This document shows positions 25,626 to 33,519 of a stretch of DNA of 64,000 nucleotides, piece by piece; the stretch's first letter is position 1; each line of letters starts with the position of its first letter. The DNA is taken from the NCBI RefSeq assembly GCF_002846415.1, contig NZ_PJMX01000001.1, positions 7,812,001 to 7,876,000 on the forward strand, given 5' to 3'. The position numbers and the translations under genes were made by a program. Below the pieces are notes generated by a model. That model was not told where the DNA came from, did not search any database, and saw only the letters and a program-made list of their open reading frames with translations. The stretch is from Streptomyces sp. TLI_146. GTDB lineage: Bacteria; Actinomycetota; Actinomycetes; Streptomycetales; Streptomycetaceae.

Positions 25626-25712
25626 CTCGCCCGGATCCAGCATCCGGTCCTCTTCGCCTCGTCGCGGAATCGCGCTGCCCATTTCTCGCTTCATCCTGAA
25701 AGGCCCCGGGCC

Positions 25713-27800
25713 GTGCGCACCAACCTCCGAACCCACCCCACCCGTCCGCTGACCGGCATACGGAACCTCGGCATCCTCGCCCATGTGGACGCGGGCAAGA
25801 CCACCGTCACCGAACGCGTCCTGTACGCGACCGGTGCCACCCACAAACGGGGTGAGGTCCACGACGGCACGACCGTCACCGACTTCGACCCGCAGGAGCG
25901 CGACCGCGGCATCACCATCTTCGCCGCGGCCGTGAGCTGCGACTGGGACGGCCACCGGATCAACCTCATCGACACACCGGGCCACGTCGACTTCTCCGAC
26001 GAGGTGGAGCGCTCGCTGCGCGTGCTCGACGGCGCCGTCGCCGTGTTCGACGCGGTCGCGGGCGTCGAGCCGCAGAGCGAGTCGGTGTGGCGGCAGGCCG
26101 ACCGCCACCAGGTGCCCCGGATCGCGTTCGTGAACAAGCTGGACCGCGCCGGGGCCGACCTGGACACGGCGGTCGCGTCGATCCGGGACCGGCTGCACAC
26201 CGTTCCGCTCGTCGTCCAGCTGCCGATCGGCCGGGAGGACGGCTTCACCGGTGTGGTGGACCTGGTCCGAATGCGCGCGCTCGTCTGGGGCGCGGGCGGC
26301 GAGGCGTACCAGGAAGGCCCGGTCCCCGACGACCTGCGCGAGGAGGCCGGGCGGCGGCGGCGCCTGCTCGAAGAGGCCGTGGCGGAGCTCCACCCGGTCG
26401 CCCTGGAGGAGTTCTGCGCCGGGGCGGCACTGCGGGACGCCACCCTGGCCGCGGCGCTGCGCGACCTCACGCGCGGCGGCGAGGGCGTCGTCGTGCTGTG
26501 CGGCTCGGCCTACCGCAACCGCGGGATCGAGCCGCTGCTCGACGCCGTGGTGGCCTACCTTCCGTCCCCGCTGGACGTGCCCGCCGTACGGGGCACCCTG
26601 GGCGGGGAGGTACGGGAGCGGGCCGCCGACCCGGCCGCGCCCTTCGCCGGACTGGTCTTCAAGGTGACCGCGACCGCCACGGGCCGCCTCACCTATGTAC
26701 GGGTGTACGCCGGAACCATCGAGAAGGGAGCCACCGTGCTGGACGCCACGGCCGGGCGCACCGAGCGCGTCGGGCGGATCCTGCGCGTACAGGCGGACCG
26801 GAACACCGAGGTGGACCGGGCGGTGGCCGGGGACATCGTCGCCGTGATCGGGCCCAAGTCGGCCCGTGCCGGAGCCACGTTGTGCGCACCGGACGCGCCG
26901 CTCGTCTTCGAACCGCCGTCCGTCGCGGCCCCGGTCGTGTCGGTGGCGGTCGAGGCCCGCCGGAGCCTCGACACGGACCGGCTGGCCTCGGCGCTGGCCC
27001 AACTGGTCGAGGAGGACCCGTCGTTGGCGGTGCGGACCGACGCCGAGACCGGCCAGACGGTGCTGTCCGGGATGGGGGAGCTGCATCTGGAGGTCGCGGT
27101 GGAGAAGATCCGCCGCGCCCAGCAGATCGAGCTGAGCGTCGGGCGGCCGCAGGTCGCCTATCGCGAGACGGTCGCCCGTGGGGTGGCCGGACTGCTGTAC
27201 CGGCACGTCAAACAGGAAGGAGGAGCAGGCCAGTTCGCCCACGTCGTGCTCGACGTGGAGCCCCTGGACGCGGCCGCCGGAGCAACCGACGGTTTCGTGT
27301 TCCGCTCGGCCGTCACCGGTGGCCGGGTGCCGCAGGAGTATGTGCGCGCGGTCGAGGCCGGGTGCCGGGACGCGCTGGCCGAGGGTCCGCTCGGCGGTCA
27401 CCCGGTGACCGGGCTGCGGGTCACGCTGGCCGACGGCGCCACCCACTCCAAGGACTCCTCGGAGATGGCGTTCCGCACGGCGGGCCGTCTCGCGCTGCGC
27501 GAGGCTCTGCGGGCGAGCACCATGGCGCTCCTTGAGCCGGTCATCGAGGTCACCGTCACGGTGCCGGACGGCGCGGTGGGCGCGGTCCTCGGCGATCTCG
27601 CGGCCCGGCGCGGCCGGGTCTCGGGCTCGGCCGCCCGGGCGGGCACCGCGGTGGTCACCGCGACCGTGCCGCTGGCCGAGCTGTTCGGCTACGCCTCCCG
27701 GCTGCGCGGCCGCACCCAGGGCCGGGGCACCTTCACCACGCGGCCCGCGGGTTACGCCCCGGTCCCGGCCGGGGTGGCGGACGCCCTGCTGACCCGGTAG
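25713..27800 (+). CDS. Elongation factor G paralogue (EF-G2-like translational GTPase)
   Basis: A 695-residue GTPase of EF-G length. G1 is AHVDAGKTTVTE (about 22-33), switch II is DTPGHVDFSDEVERS, G4 is NKLD. Domains II-V follow, with VLSGMGELHLEVAVEKIRR, GAGQFAHVVLDVEP and DSSEMAFRTAGRLALREAL typical of EF-G, and a C-terminal GYASRLRGRTQGRGTFTTRPAGYAPVP. It is closer to EF-G than to Tet(M)/OtrA. It is not next to rpsL/rpsG/tuf, so it is a second copy whose role may be stress, ribosome recycling or drug tolerance. GTG start behind GAAAGG. A leader ORF and hairpins lie upstream. Confidence 0.9.
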   Translation: MRTNLRTHPTRPLTGIRNLGILAHVDAGKTTVTERVLYATGATHKRGEVHDGTTVTDFDPQERDRGITIFAAAVSCDWDGHRINLIDTPGHVDFSDEVERSLRVLDGAVAVFDAVAGVEPQSESVWRQADRHQVPRIAFVNKLDRAGADLDTAVASIRDRLHTVPLVVQLPIGREDGFTGVVDLVRMRALVWGAGGEAYQEGPVPDDLREEAGRRRRLLEEAVAELHPVALEEFCAGAALRDATLAAALRDLTRGGEGVVVLCGSAYRNRGIEPLLDAVVAYLPSPLDVPAVRGTLGGEVRERAADPAAPFAGLVFKVTATATGRLTYVRVYAGTIEKGATVLDATAGRTERVGRILRVQADRNTEVDRAVAGDIVAVIGPKSARAGATLCAPDAPLVFEPPSVAAPVVSVAVEARRSLDTDRLASALAQLVEEDPSLAVRTDAETGQTVLSGMGELHLEVAVEKIRRAQQIELSVGRPQVAYRETVARGVAGLLYRHVKQEGGAGQFAHVVLDVEPLDAAAGATDGFVFRSAVTGGRVPQEYVRAVEAGCRDALAEGPLGGHPVTGLRVTLADGATHSKDSSEMAFRTAGRLALREALRASTMALLEPVIEVTVTVPDGAVGAVLGDLAARRGRVSGSAARAGTAVVTATVPLAELFGYASRLRGRTQGRGTFTTRPAGYAPVPAGVADALLTR

Positions 27801-27812
27801 TGCCCGCACGAT

Positions 27813-27837
27813 GGCCCCGCCCGAGGAGGGCGGGGCC
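27813..27837. terminator. Bidirectional hairpin terminator
   Basis: GGCCCCGCCC pairs perfectly with GGGCGGGGCC around a GAGGA loop, 12 bases after the EF-G stop and before the stop of the convergent cyclophilin gene. No T-run follows. Confidence 0.78.
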
Positions 27838-27896
27838 ATCCCTGTGGACCCGGGCCGCGGCAGACGGGGCCGTTCCCCGCGTCCTGCCGCGCCCTC

Positions 27897-28559
27897 CTAC
27901 CGGTTCTTGATCTGTACGCGCTTGATGTTCACCGGCAGCGTCGGGAACCCGTCACCGGGGCCGTTCTGGTCGTCCTCGCCGCCCGCGGCGATCTTCTGGA
28001 GCACGTCGAGACCGGCCGTGACCTTCCCGAACGGGGTGTAGGCCGGGGAGAGTTTGGTGTCCTTCCAGACGAAGAAGAACTGGCTGCCGTTGGTGTTCGG
28101 CCCGGCGTTGGCCATCGCCACCGTCCCCGCCGGATAGGTGGCACCCGTGAGGTTCTCGTCGGGGAAGGAGTAGCCGGGGCCGCCGCTCCCGGTGCCCGTC
28201 GGGTCGCCGCACTGGAGCACATAGATCCGGGCCGTGGTGAGCCGGTGGCAGTGCGAGCGGTCGAAGTAGTCGCGCTGGGCGAGGAACTTGAAGGAGTACG
28301 TGGTGCAGGGGGCCTTGTCCGTGAGCGCCTGGAAGGTGATGGCGCCCTGGCCGGTGCGCAGGGTGGCGCTGTAGGGCTTGGCGGCCTTCACCGGGTCGAA
28401 GACCGGTATCCCCTTGAAGTTGTCCGCGGGCACGGCCGGCGTATACGTGCAGGCGGTCGCGGACCCGGGGGCGGCCGGGGCGGCGGCAGCGGCCTGCGTC
28501 GCGGCACCGAGGGGCAGCAGGGCGGCAGCGGCGAGCAGGGCGTACGGCTTACGGAGCAC
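27897..28559 (-). CDS. Secreted cyclophilin-type peptidyl-prolyl isomerase
   Basis: A 220-residue protein with a Sec signal peptide (LRKPYALLAAAALLPLG, cleavage near AAAAAPA). The cyclophilin fold is marked by FLAQRDYFDRSHCHRLTT, CGDPTGTGSGGPGYSFPDEN, GTVAMANAGPNTNGSQFFFVW and TPFGKVTAGLDVL. It should catalyse proline isomerisation during folding of exported proteins. GTG at 28559 was chosen over the longer frame because AAGGGA lies 8 bases upstream and the signal peptide starts there. Confidence 0.9.
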   Translation of the reverse strand: MLRKPYALLAAAALLPLGAATQAAAAAPAAPGSATACTYTPAVPADNFKGIPVFDPVKAAKPYSATLRTGQGAITFQALTDKAPCTTYSFKFLAQRDYFDRSHCHRLTTARIYVLQCGDPTGTGSGGPGYSFPDENLTGATYPAGTVAMANAGPNTNGSQFFFVWKDTKLSPAYTPFGKVTAGLDVLQKIAAGGEDDQNGPGDGFPTLPVNIKRVQIKNR

Positions 28560-28671
28560 GAGACGGGTCCCTTTCGGATCGACACCGGACGGGTGTGTCA
28601 TGGCCGCCTCATCCTGCCCGCTGCGGCACGCGCCATGCCAGGGGCCGGCAGGACCATCCCTGGCCCGGCGG

Positions 28672-29286
28672 CTACTTCCGTACGGCGGTGTCCAGTGCCG
28701 GTGCGATCACGGCGAAGGCTCGCTGGATCAGCTCGGCCGGGTCCTCGCCGCCGTCGCTGTCGCTCCACCGCCGCAGTACCGCGTCGAAGGCGGTCAACGT
28801 GATCCCGGCGGCAAGCGGCGGATACAGGTCGGTGTCGGGGTCGAGCCCGAGGCGGTCCGCCAGCTCCGCCGTCAGGTCGTGGCGCCACTGGGCCTGGTGC
28901 TCCAGGAAGCGGGCGTTCAGGGCGGGGGTGCGCAGGATCAACTGGACCACCCGCAGGGCCCGATCGGCGTGGTCGGCGCACTCGGCCAGCGGTACGGAGA
29001 CGGCGTGCCGCAGTGCCACGGAGGGCAGTTCCCCGGCGGCGCGGGCCGCGAGTTCCGCGCGGATGCCGGTGCCCATGTCGGCCAGGAACTGGACGACCAC
29101 GTCCTCCTTGGACGCGAAGTACCGGAAGAACGTGCGCTTGGAGACGCCCGCCGCGGTGGCGATCTCGTCGATGGTGACCGCGTCGAAGCCCTTCGACGCC
29201 AGCAGTTGGAGCGCCGCTTCGGTCAGCTCGTTCGAGACGAGCTGACGTTTGCGCTGGGCCAGGCTGACTTCGGGGCGGGAGCTCAC
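28672..29286 (-). CDS. TetR family transcriptional regulator
   Basis: A 204-residue repressor with the N-terminal TetR helix-turn-helix (ELTEAALQLLASKGFDAVTI, then DEIATAAGVSKRTFFRYFASKEDVV) and a helical ligand-binding C-terminal half, of the AcrR/MftR-like C-terminal type. It starts with GTG at 29286. It is divergent from the adjacent SDR gene, and two palindromes in the 80-base gap are its probable operators, so it most likely represses the SDR and itself. Confidence 0.9.
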   Translation of the reverse strand: MSSRPEVSLAQRKRQLVSNELTEAALQLLASKGFDAVTIDEIATAAGVSKRTFFRYFASKEDVVVQFLADMGTGIRAELAARAAGELPSVALRHAVSVPLAECADHADRALRVVQLILRTPALNARFLEHQAQWRHDLTAELADRLGLDPDTDLYPPLAAGITLTAFDAVLRRWSDSDGGEDPAELIQRAFAVIAPALDTAVRK

Positions 29287-29312
29287 CCGGCCATGGTAAC
29301 GCCATGCCGCTC

Positions 29313-29346
29313 ATGGCACTCAGTACCATCTTGACACCGAGTGTCA
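29313..29346. promoter_or_regulatory. Two palindromic operators between TetR and SDR genes
   Basis: ATGGCACTCAGTACCAT (29313-29329) is an imperfect palindrome with 14 of 17 symmetrical positions. TGACACCGAGTGTCA (29332-29346) is a perfect inverted repeat of TGACAC with a 3-base centre. The second overlaps TTGACA (29331-29336), a consensus -35 for the SDR gene, so repressor binding would block RNA polymerase. A TATGCC lies at 29359-29364 just before the SDR ATG. Confidence 0.75.
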
Positions 29347-29366
29347 TGAGCGGCAGCGTATGCCAT

Positions 29367-30323
29367 ATGACACAGAAGCAGCGCTGGACCACCGACCTGA
29401 TCCCCGACCAGAGAGGCCGGGTGTTCGTCGTCACCGGAGCCAACAGCGGCCTCGGCCTCGCGACCACCCGGGCGCTGGCGCGCCGGGGAGGGCACGTGGT
29501 CCTTGCCGTACGGGATGTGGAGAAGGGGCGTGCGGCGGCCGGGCGGATCGCCGCCGAGCAGCCGGACGCGCGCATGGAGGTGCGCCGACTCGACCTGGCC
29601 GACCTGGACTCGGTCCGGGCCTTCGCGCAGGAAATGCGCGCCGACCACGCGCGGCTGGACGTGCTCGTCAACAACGCCGGGGTGATGGCGCCACCCCGCT
29701 CGCTCAGCGCACAGGGCCACGAGCTGCAGTTCGCGTGCAACCACCTCGGCCACTTCGCCCTCACCGGGTTGCTGCTCGACCTGCTGGCCGTCGGGCGCGA
29801 TCCCCGTGTGGTGACGGTGAGTTCGGTCAACCACCGCAAGGGCCGCATCCGCTTCGACGACCTCGCCGGGGAGCGCGGCTACTCACCCATGGCGTTCTAC
29901 GACCAGTCGAAGCTCGCCAACGCCCTGTTCGGGAGCGAACTGCACCGGCGACTCTCCGAGGCGGGCAGTCCGGTGCGCAGTGTGCTCGCCCACCCCGGAT
30001 ATACAGCCACCAACCTCCAGACGAGCGCGCCCGTCGGCCTGGTGAAGCTGCTGTTCGGCCGTCTCCTCGCCCCGCTCGCCCAGCGCCCGGACCGGGGCGC
30101 GCTGCCCCAGCTGTACGCGGCGACCGCGCCGGACGTGCAAGGCGGTGAGTTCATCGGCCCTGACGGTATGGCCGAGCTGCGCGGCGGACCCACCCGGGTG
30201 GAGCTGTCCGCCGAGGCGGCCTCCGCCGAGACCGGGCGTCGGCTGTGGGAGGTGTCGGAGCAACTCACCGACGTATGCTTCGCGTTCGCGGCGGCCGGTG
30301 CCCCAGCCGCTCGTCACGACTGA
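29367..30323 (+). CDS. Short-chain dehydrogenase/reductase (WWOX/retinol dehydrogenase-like)
   Basis: A 318-residue SDR. The NADP site is VVTGANSGLGLATTRAL with the following VRDVEKG, then LVNNAGVM, the catalytic Ser in TVSSVNH and the YxxxK motif YDQSK, followed by HPGYTATNLQ. This arrangement matches the longer SDRs annotated as oxidoreductases of WWOX or light-dependent reductase type. ATG at 29367 is 21 bases past the operator; the leader mRNA must be very short. Controlled by the divergent TetR protein. Confidence 0.9.
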   Translation: MTQKQRWTTDLIPDQRGRVFVVTGANSGLGLATTRALARRGGHVVLAVRDVEKGRAAAGRIAAEQPDARMEVRRLDLADLDSVRAFAQEMRADHARLDVLVNNAGVMAPPRSLSAQGHELQFACNHLGHFALTGLLLDLLAVGRDPRVVTVSSVNHRKGRIRFDDLAGERGYSPMAFYDQSKLANALFGSELHRRLSEAGSPVRSVLAHPGYTATNLQTSAPVGLVKLLFGRLLAPLAQRPDRGALPQLYAATAPDVQGGEFIGPDGMAELRGGPTRVELSAEAASAETGRRLWEVSEQLTDVCFAFAAAGAPAARHD

Positions 30324-30332
30324 CGGCCGGTG

Positions 30333-31271
30333 TCAGGCCGCCCTGGCCTGACGGCGGTAGCCGCCGGGAGCCAGCCCGTACTCGCGCTTGAAGGCCTTGG
30401 CGAAGGCGAACTCCGAGCCGTAACCGGTGCGCGCCGCGACCGACGTCAGCGGGGCGTCGGTCTCGCGCAGCAGCCGCGCGGCCGTCGTCATGCGCCAGCG
30501 CGTCAGATACGCCATCGGCGGCTCGCCCACCAGCGCGGCGAACCGCCGGGCGAACGCCGCCCGGGACAGCCCGGCGCGCTCGGCCAGCGACTCCACCGTC
30601 CACGGGGCCGATGGGTCCTCGTGGATGGCCGACAGGGCCGGTGCCACCGCCGAGTCGCCCAGTGCGGCCGCCCAGCCCCGGGCCGCGGCCAAAGGCTGCT
30701 CCTCCAGCCAGGCCCGCAGGATGTAGAGCAGCAGCGAGTCGATCAGCGTGGGCACGATGCCGTCCGAGCCGATGCGCGGGTTCTCCAGCTCGGAGCCCAG
30801 GAGCTGGACGGCGGCGCTCAGTTCGGGGTGGCGGCCGTGCCGCGTCTCCAGGTGGATCACCTCGGGCAACTGGCGCACCAGCGGGTGCGCGCGGCCCTGG
30901 TCGAGGTGGTAGTTGCCGCAGAGCAGGCTCGTCTCGGGGCCGTCGCCGCCGACCGTGACCGACCCGATCGGCGAACTCCCGCCGCACGGCTCGGCCTTGG
31001 CCTCCTCGGCCACGGTGGAGGGGTGGTCGGCGAGGATGTGGCCCCGCCCGTCGCGCAGGAAGACCACGTCGCCGGGGTTCAGCGGGATCGGCTTGAGGTG
31101 CGGCGGCGCGTCCTCCAGGGGGACCAGCCAGCACGTCCCGTACAGCACCACATGGAACCCGGCCCCCGCGACCGGCGGCAGCCGCAGGCCCCAGGGGGCA
31201 CGGCCGTTGGTCCTTACGGACGCCGGGTGTCCCGTGCGCATCGAGGCCAGCGCCTCGGTGAGGATGTCCAT
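30333..31271 (-). CDS. AraC family regulator with cupin domain
   Basis: A 312-residue regulator. Residues about 10-180 form an AraC-type cupin domain (VVLYGTCWLVPLED, PGDVVFLRDGRGHILAD, LLCGNYHLDQG). Residues about 205-308 hold the two helix-turn-helix units (TVESLAERAGLSRAAFARRFAALVG, and TSVAARTGYGSEFAFAKAFKREYG). It is the second gene after the quinone oxidoreductase with a 30-base gap, so it probably autoregulates that operon. Confidence 0.9.
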   Translation of the reverse strand: MDILTEALASMRTGHPASVRTNGRAPWGLRLPPVAGAGFHVVLYGTCWLVPLEDAPPHLKPIPLNPGDVVFLRDGRGHILADHPSTVAEEAKAEPCGGSSPIGSVTVGGDGPETSLLCGNYHLDQGRAHPLVRQLPEVIHLETRHGRHPELSAAVQLLGSELENPRIGSDGIVPTLIDSLLLYILRAWLEEQPLAAARGWAAALGDSAVAPALSAIHEDPSAPWTVESLAERAGLSRAAFARRFAALVGEPPMAYLTRWRMTTAARLLRETDAPLTSVAARTGYGSEFAFAKAFKREYGLAPGGYRRQARAA

Positions 31272-31301
31272 CCGGCCTCGCCCTCCCCGGTGGTCCGTCG
31301 G

Positions 31302-32225
31302 TCAGACCGTCAGGACAATCTTGCCCTGTACGTGTCCGGCCCCGACCAGCTCGTGCGCCTTGCCGGCCTCCTCCAGCGGGAAGGTCTCCTCCACGTACGG
31401 CCGGATCGCACCCGCGTCGACCAGCTCGGCGATCGCTTCGAGGGCCGGGTAGTCCGGCTCGACGGAGATGCCCACGAAGCGCCGCCCGGCCGCCTCGACG
31501 CGCGCGGCGAGCTCGGCGTCGCCGTGCTGGAGGATGGAGACGAGGGTGCCGCCGGGCCGCACCGAGCCCAGCAGCAGGTCACCTTGCGCGGCGGAATCGA
31601 AGACGATGTCGGCGTCCTTGACGGCGTCCGCGAGGTCGGTGGCGCGGTTATCGACGACCTCGTCGGCGCCGAGGCCGCGCAGGAACTCGTGCCGGGCCGC
31701 ACTGGCGAGGGCGATCACATGGGCGCCGCGCGCCTTGGCTATCTGCACCGCGAGATGGCCGACACCGCCGGCCGCCCGGTGGATCACCACCCGGTCGCCC
31801 TCCTTGACGTCCGCCGCCTGCACCAGCCCCTGCCAGGCCGTGAGCGCCGCGAGCGGGATGGCGGCGGCGTGCACGTGGTCGACGGAGGCGGGCTTGCGGG
31901 CCACCTGGCGGGACGGGACCAGGACGTACTCGGCGTACCCGGTGGCGGCGCGCGGGAAGTACGGCATTCCGTAGACCTCGTCGCCCTCCCGGAACCGGGC
32001 GCCGGGACCGACCTCCTCGACCACACCGGAGATGTCCCAGCCGACACCGAACGGCGGCTCGCCGAGCAGCGGGTAGGCACCGGACCGGACGGCCAGGTCC
32101 ACCGGGTTGACCGCACTGGCGTGCACCCTGACGAGGAGCTCACCCCCCAGCGGCTCGGGCCGCTCGGCCTCCACGACCTCAAGGACCTCGGGACCGCCGA
32201 AGGACTTCTGGATCACTGCACGCAC
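31302..32225 (-). CDS. NADP-dependent quinone oxidoreductase (zinc-free MDR)
   Basis: A 307-residue medium-chain dehydrogenase/reductase. The N-terminal GroES-like domain starts MRAVIQKSFGGPEVLEVVE; the cofactor site is RVVIHRAAGGVGHLAVQIAKARGAHVIA. The Cys/His zinc ligands of alcohol dehydrogenases are absent, as in quinone reductases. GTG start with GGGAGAG upstream. It is the first gene of a two-gene operon with the AraC regulator. Confidence 0.9.
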   Translation of the reverse strand: MRAVIQKSFGGPEVLEVVEAERPEPLGGELLVRVHASAVNPVDLAVRSGAYPLLGEPPFGVGWDISGVVEEVGPGARFREGDEVYGMPYFPRAATGYAEYVLVPSRQVARKPASVDHVHAAAIPLAALTAWQGLVQAADVKEGDRVVIHRAAGGVGHLAVQIAKARGAHVIALASAARHEFLRGLGADEVVDNRATDLADAVKDADIVFDSAAQGDLLLGSVRPGGTLVSILQHGDAELAARVEAAGRRFVGISVEPDYPALEAIAELVDAGAIRPYVEETFPLEEAGKAHELVGAGHVQGKIVLTV

Positions 32226-32368
32226 GATAACTCTCCCTGAGTCCGCACAAGTTCCCGCCCGACTCGACGTCCGGCGACGTGTGCTCTGCTTGATGTCCTC
32301 AACGTTAGGGAGATCGAACGAGCCGCAGAATGGCCTTCCGTCTCACTTAAATGTCCCAGCGTCTTGGT

Positions 32369-32407
32369 GGTTGGTGCTCTGGGCGTTTTGACGGTTGGTG
32401 CTCCGGG
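32369..32407. repeat. Imperfect 15-bp direct repeat
   Basis: GGTTGGTGCTCTGGG (32369-32383) recurs as GGTTGGTGCTCCGGG (32393-32407), one mismatch, period 24 bases, just after the GH26 stop. The 187-base gap to the quinone reductase start holds no gene; a T-run at 32386-32389 is too short to call a terminator. Confidence 0.45.
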
Positions 32408-32412
32408 TGGGT

Positions 32413-33519
32413 TCAGCGCAGCCGTGGCGTCGTGCCCGGGCCCCACCGCTGCTGGTACCGCGCGGCCGATGCGCCCGCGGTGAAGGCGGTCGAGGACGCG
32501 GGGGAGGTGCCCACGCGCCAGTCGATCTCCTTCACCGCCTGGTACCAGATCACGCCGATGATGTCGCGGTGGCGGGGCAGGGAGCGGAACATGCCCGTGA
32601 TCCACTCGGCCTTGCGGCCGGCCGCGTCCGTGGCGCCGACCTCGGTGATGACGAGCGGTTTGCGGGTGAAGCGGCGCAGTTCGGTGCGGGTGGGGGTGAA
32701 GAGGGCGTCGAAGGACTGGTAGTTCTCCTTGCCGACGGTGCCGTAGTAGCCGGACAGCCCCACCCAGTCCACGTAGGCGTCACCGGGGTAGAGGCGGTTC
32801 AGCGGTGTGGAGTTGGTGTAGCTGACGTTGGGGCTCCACACCCACACCGCGTTGTGCGCGCCCGCCGCGTCGAAGAGCCGGTGGATATGGCGCCATGCCC
32901 GGACGTACTCGCCGCGGCGGTTGTCGTTGGACTGCTCGCACCACGGGTACCAGTAGCCGTTCATCTCATGGGCGAAGCGGATGGCCACCGGGTAGCCGAG
33001 CGAGGCGATGCCGCGCGCCCACGACCGTACGTAGGTGTCGAAGGCGCCGTCGATGATCCGGGAGAGGCGGTAGGCGGGCTGTTCGCCGCGCAGTTTCGGT
33101 TCCTTGGCCTCTTTGGCGTGGTCCCACGGCTCCCAGGCGACCATGGGCAGCATGCCCCGTTCGGCCACCCGGTCGATGGCCGCCGCGTCGAAGCGGTCGT
33201 GCGCCCAGTCGGCCGAGAACTCGAAGACCTGCGGCCGGTGGCCGGTCTGGCGGGTGAAGTCGGCGGCCTCGGTGAAGTCGTGGGTGCCCTGGGAGGTGAA
33301 GACACCGAGGAACGCCTTTCCCGGGGCGGGGAACGGTGTCGTGGGGTGAGGTGCGCTGCCGGTGTCCGGCAGTCGCGTGGTCGGGGGCAGGACCGCGTCG
33401 GCGCGGGCGGCCGCCGCGCGGCGGGGCCGGTCCGCGAGGTCCGGGGCCACCTGGAAGGTGTACCAGCACAGCACGACGGCGCAGAGCAGTGCGAGCACCC
33501 GGGGCGCGGTGATCCTCAA
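32413..33519 (-). CDS. GH26-like glycoside hydrolase, secreted or membrane-anchored
   Basis: A 368-residue protein. An N-terminal hydrophobic helix (TAPRVLALLCAVVLCWYTFQV) serves as signal or anchor. The (beta/alpha)8 domain starts near GKAFLGVFTSQGTHDF and has the GH26 acid/base Glu185 in RFAHEMNGYWYPW and the nucleophile Glu293 in LVITEVGATD, plus GLSGYYGT and IGVIWYQAVKE. GH26 enzymes cleave beta-mannans or mixed beta-glucans. Its TTG start overlaps the stop of the upstream GT2 gene in a TTGA, so the two are made together; the hydrolase probably trims or releases the polymer made by the synthase. Confidence 0.85.
   Translation of the reverse strand: MRITAPRVLALLCAVVLCWYTFQVAPDLADRPRRAAAARADAVLPPTTRLPDTGSAPHPTTPFPAPGKAFLGVFTSQGTHDFTEAADFTRQTGHRPQVFEFSADWAHDRFDAAAIDRVAERGMLPMVAWEPWDHAKEAKEPKLRGEQPAYRLSRIIDGAFDTYVRSWARGIASLGYPVAIRFAHEMNGYWYPWCEQSNDNRRGEYVRAWRHIHRLFDAAGAHNAVWVWSPNVSYTNSTPLNRLYPGDAYVDWVGLSGYYGTVGKENYQSFDALFTPTRTELRRFTRKPLVITEVGATDAAGRKAEWITGMFRSLPRHRDIIGVIWYQAVKEIDWRVGTSPASSTAFTAGASAARYQQRWGPGTTPRLR

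Noticed and set aside
25713..27800. Tet(M)/OtrA ribosomal protection protein
   Set aside because: Length, the G-domain insertion and the C-terminal motifs fit EF-G better; a protection role was not assigned.
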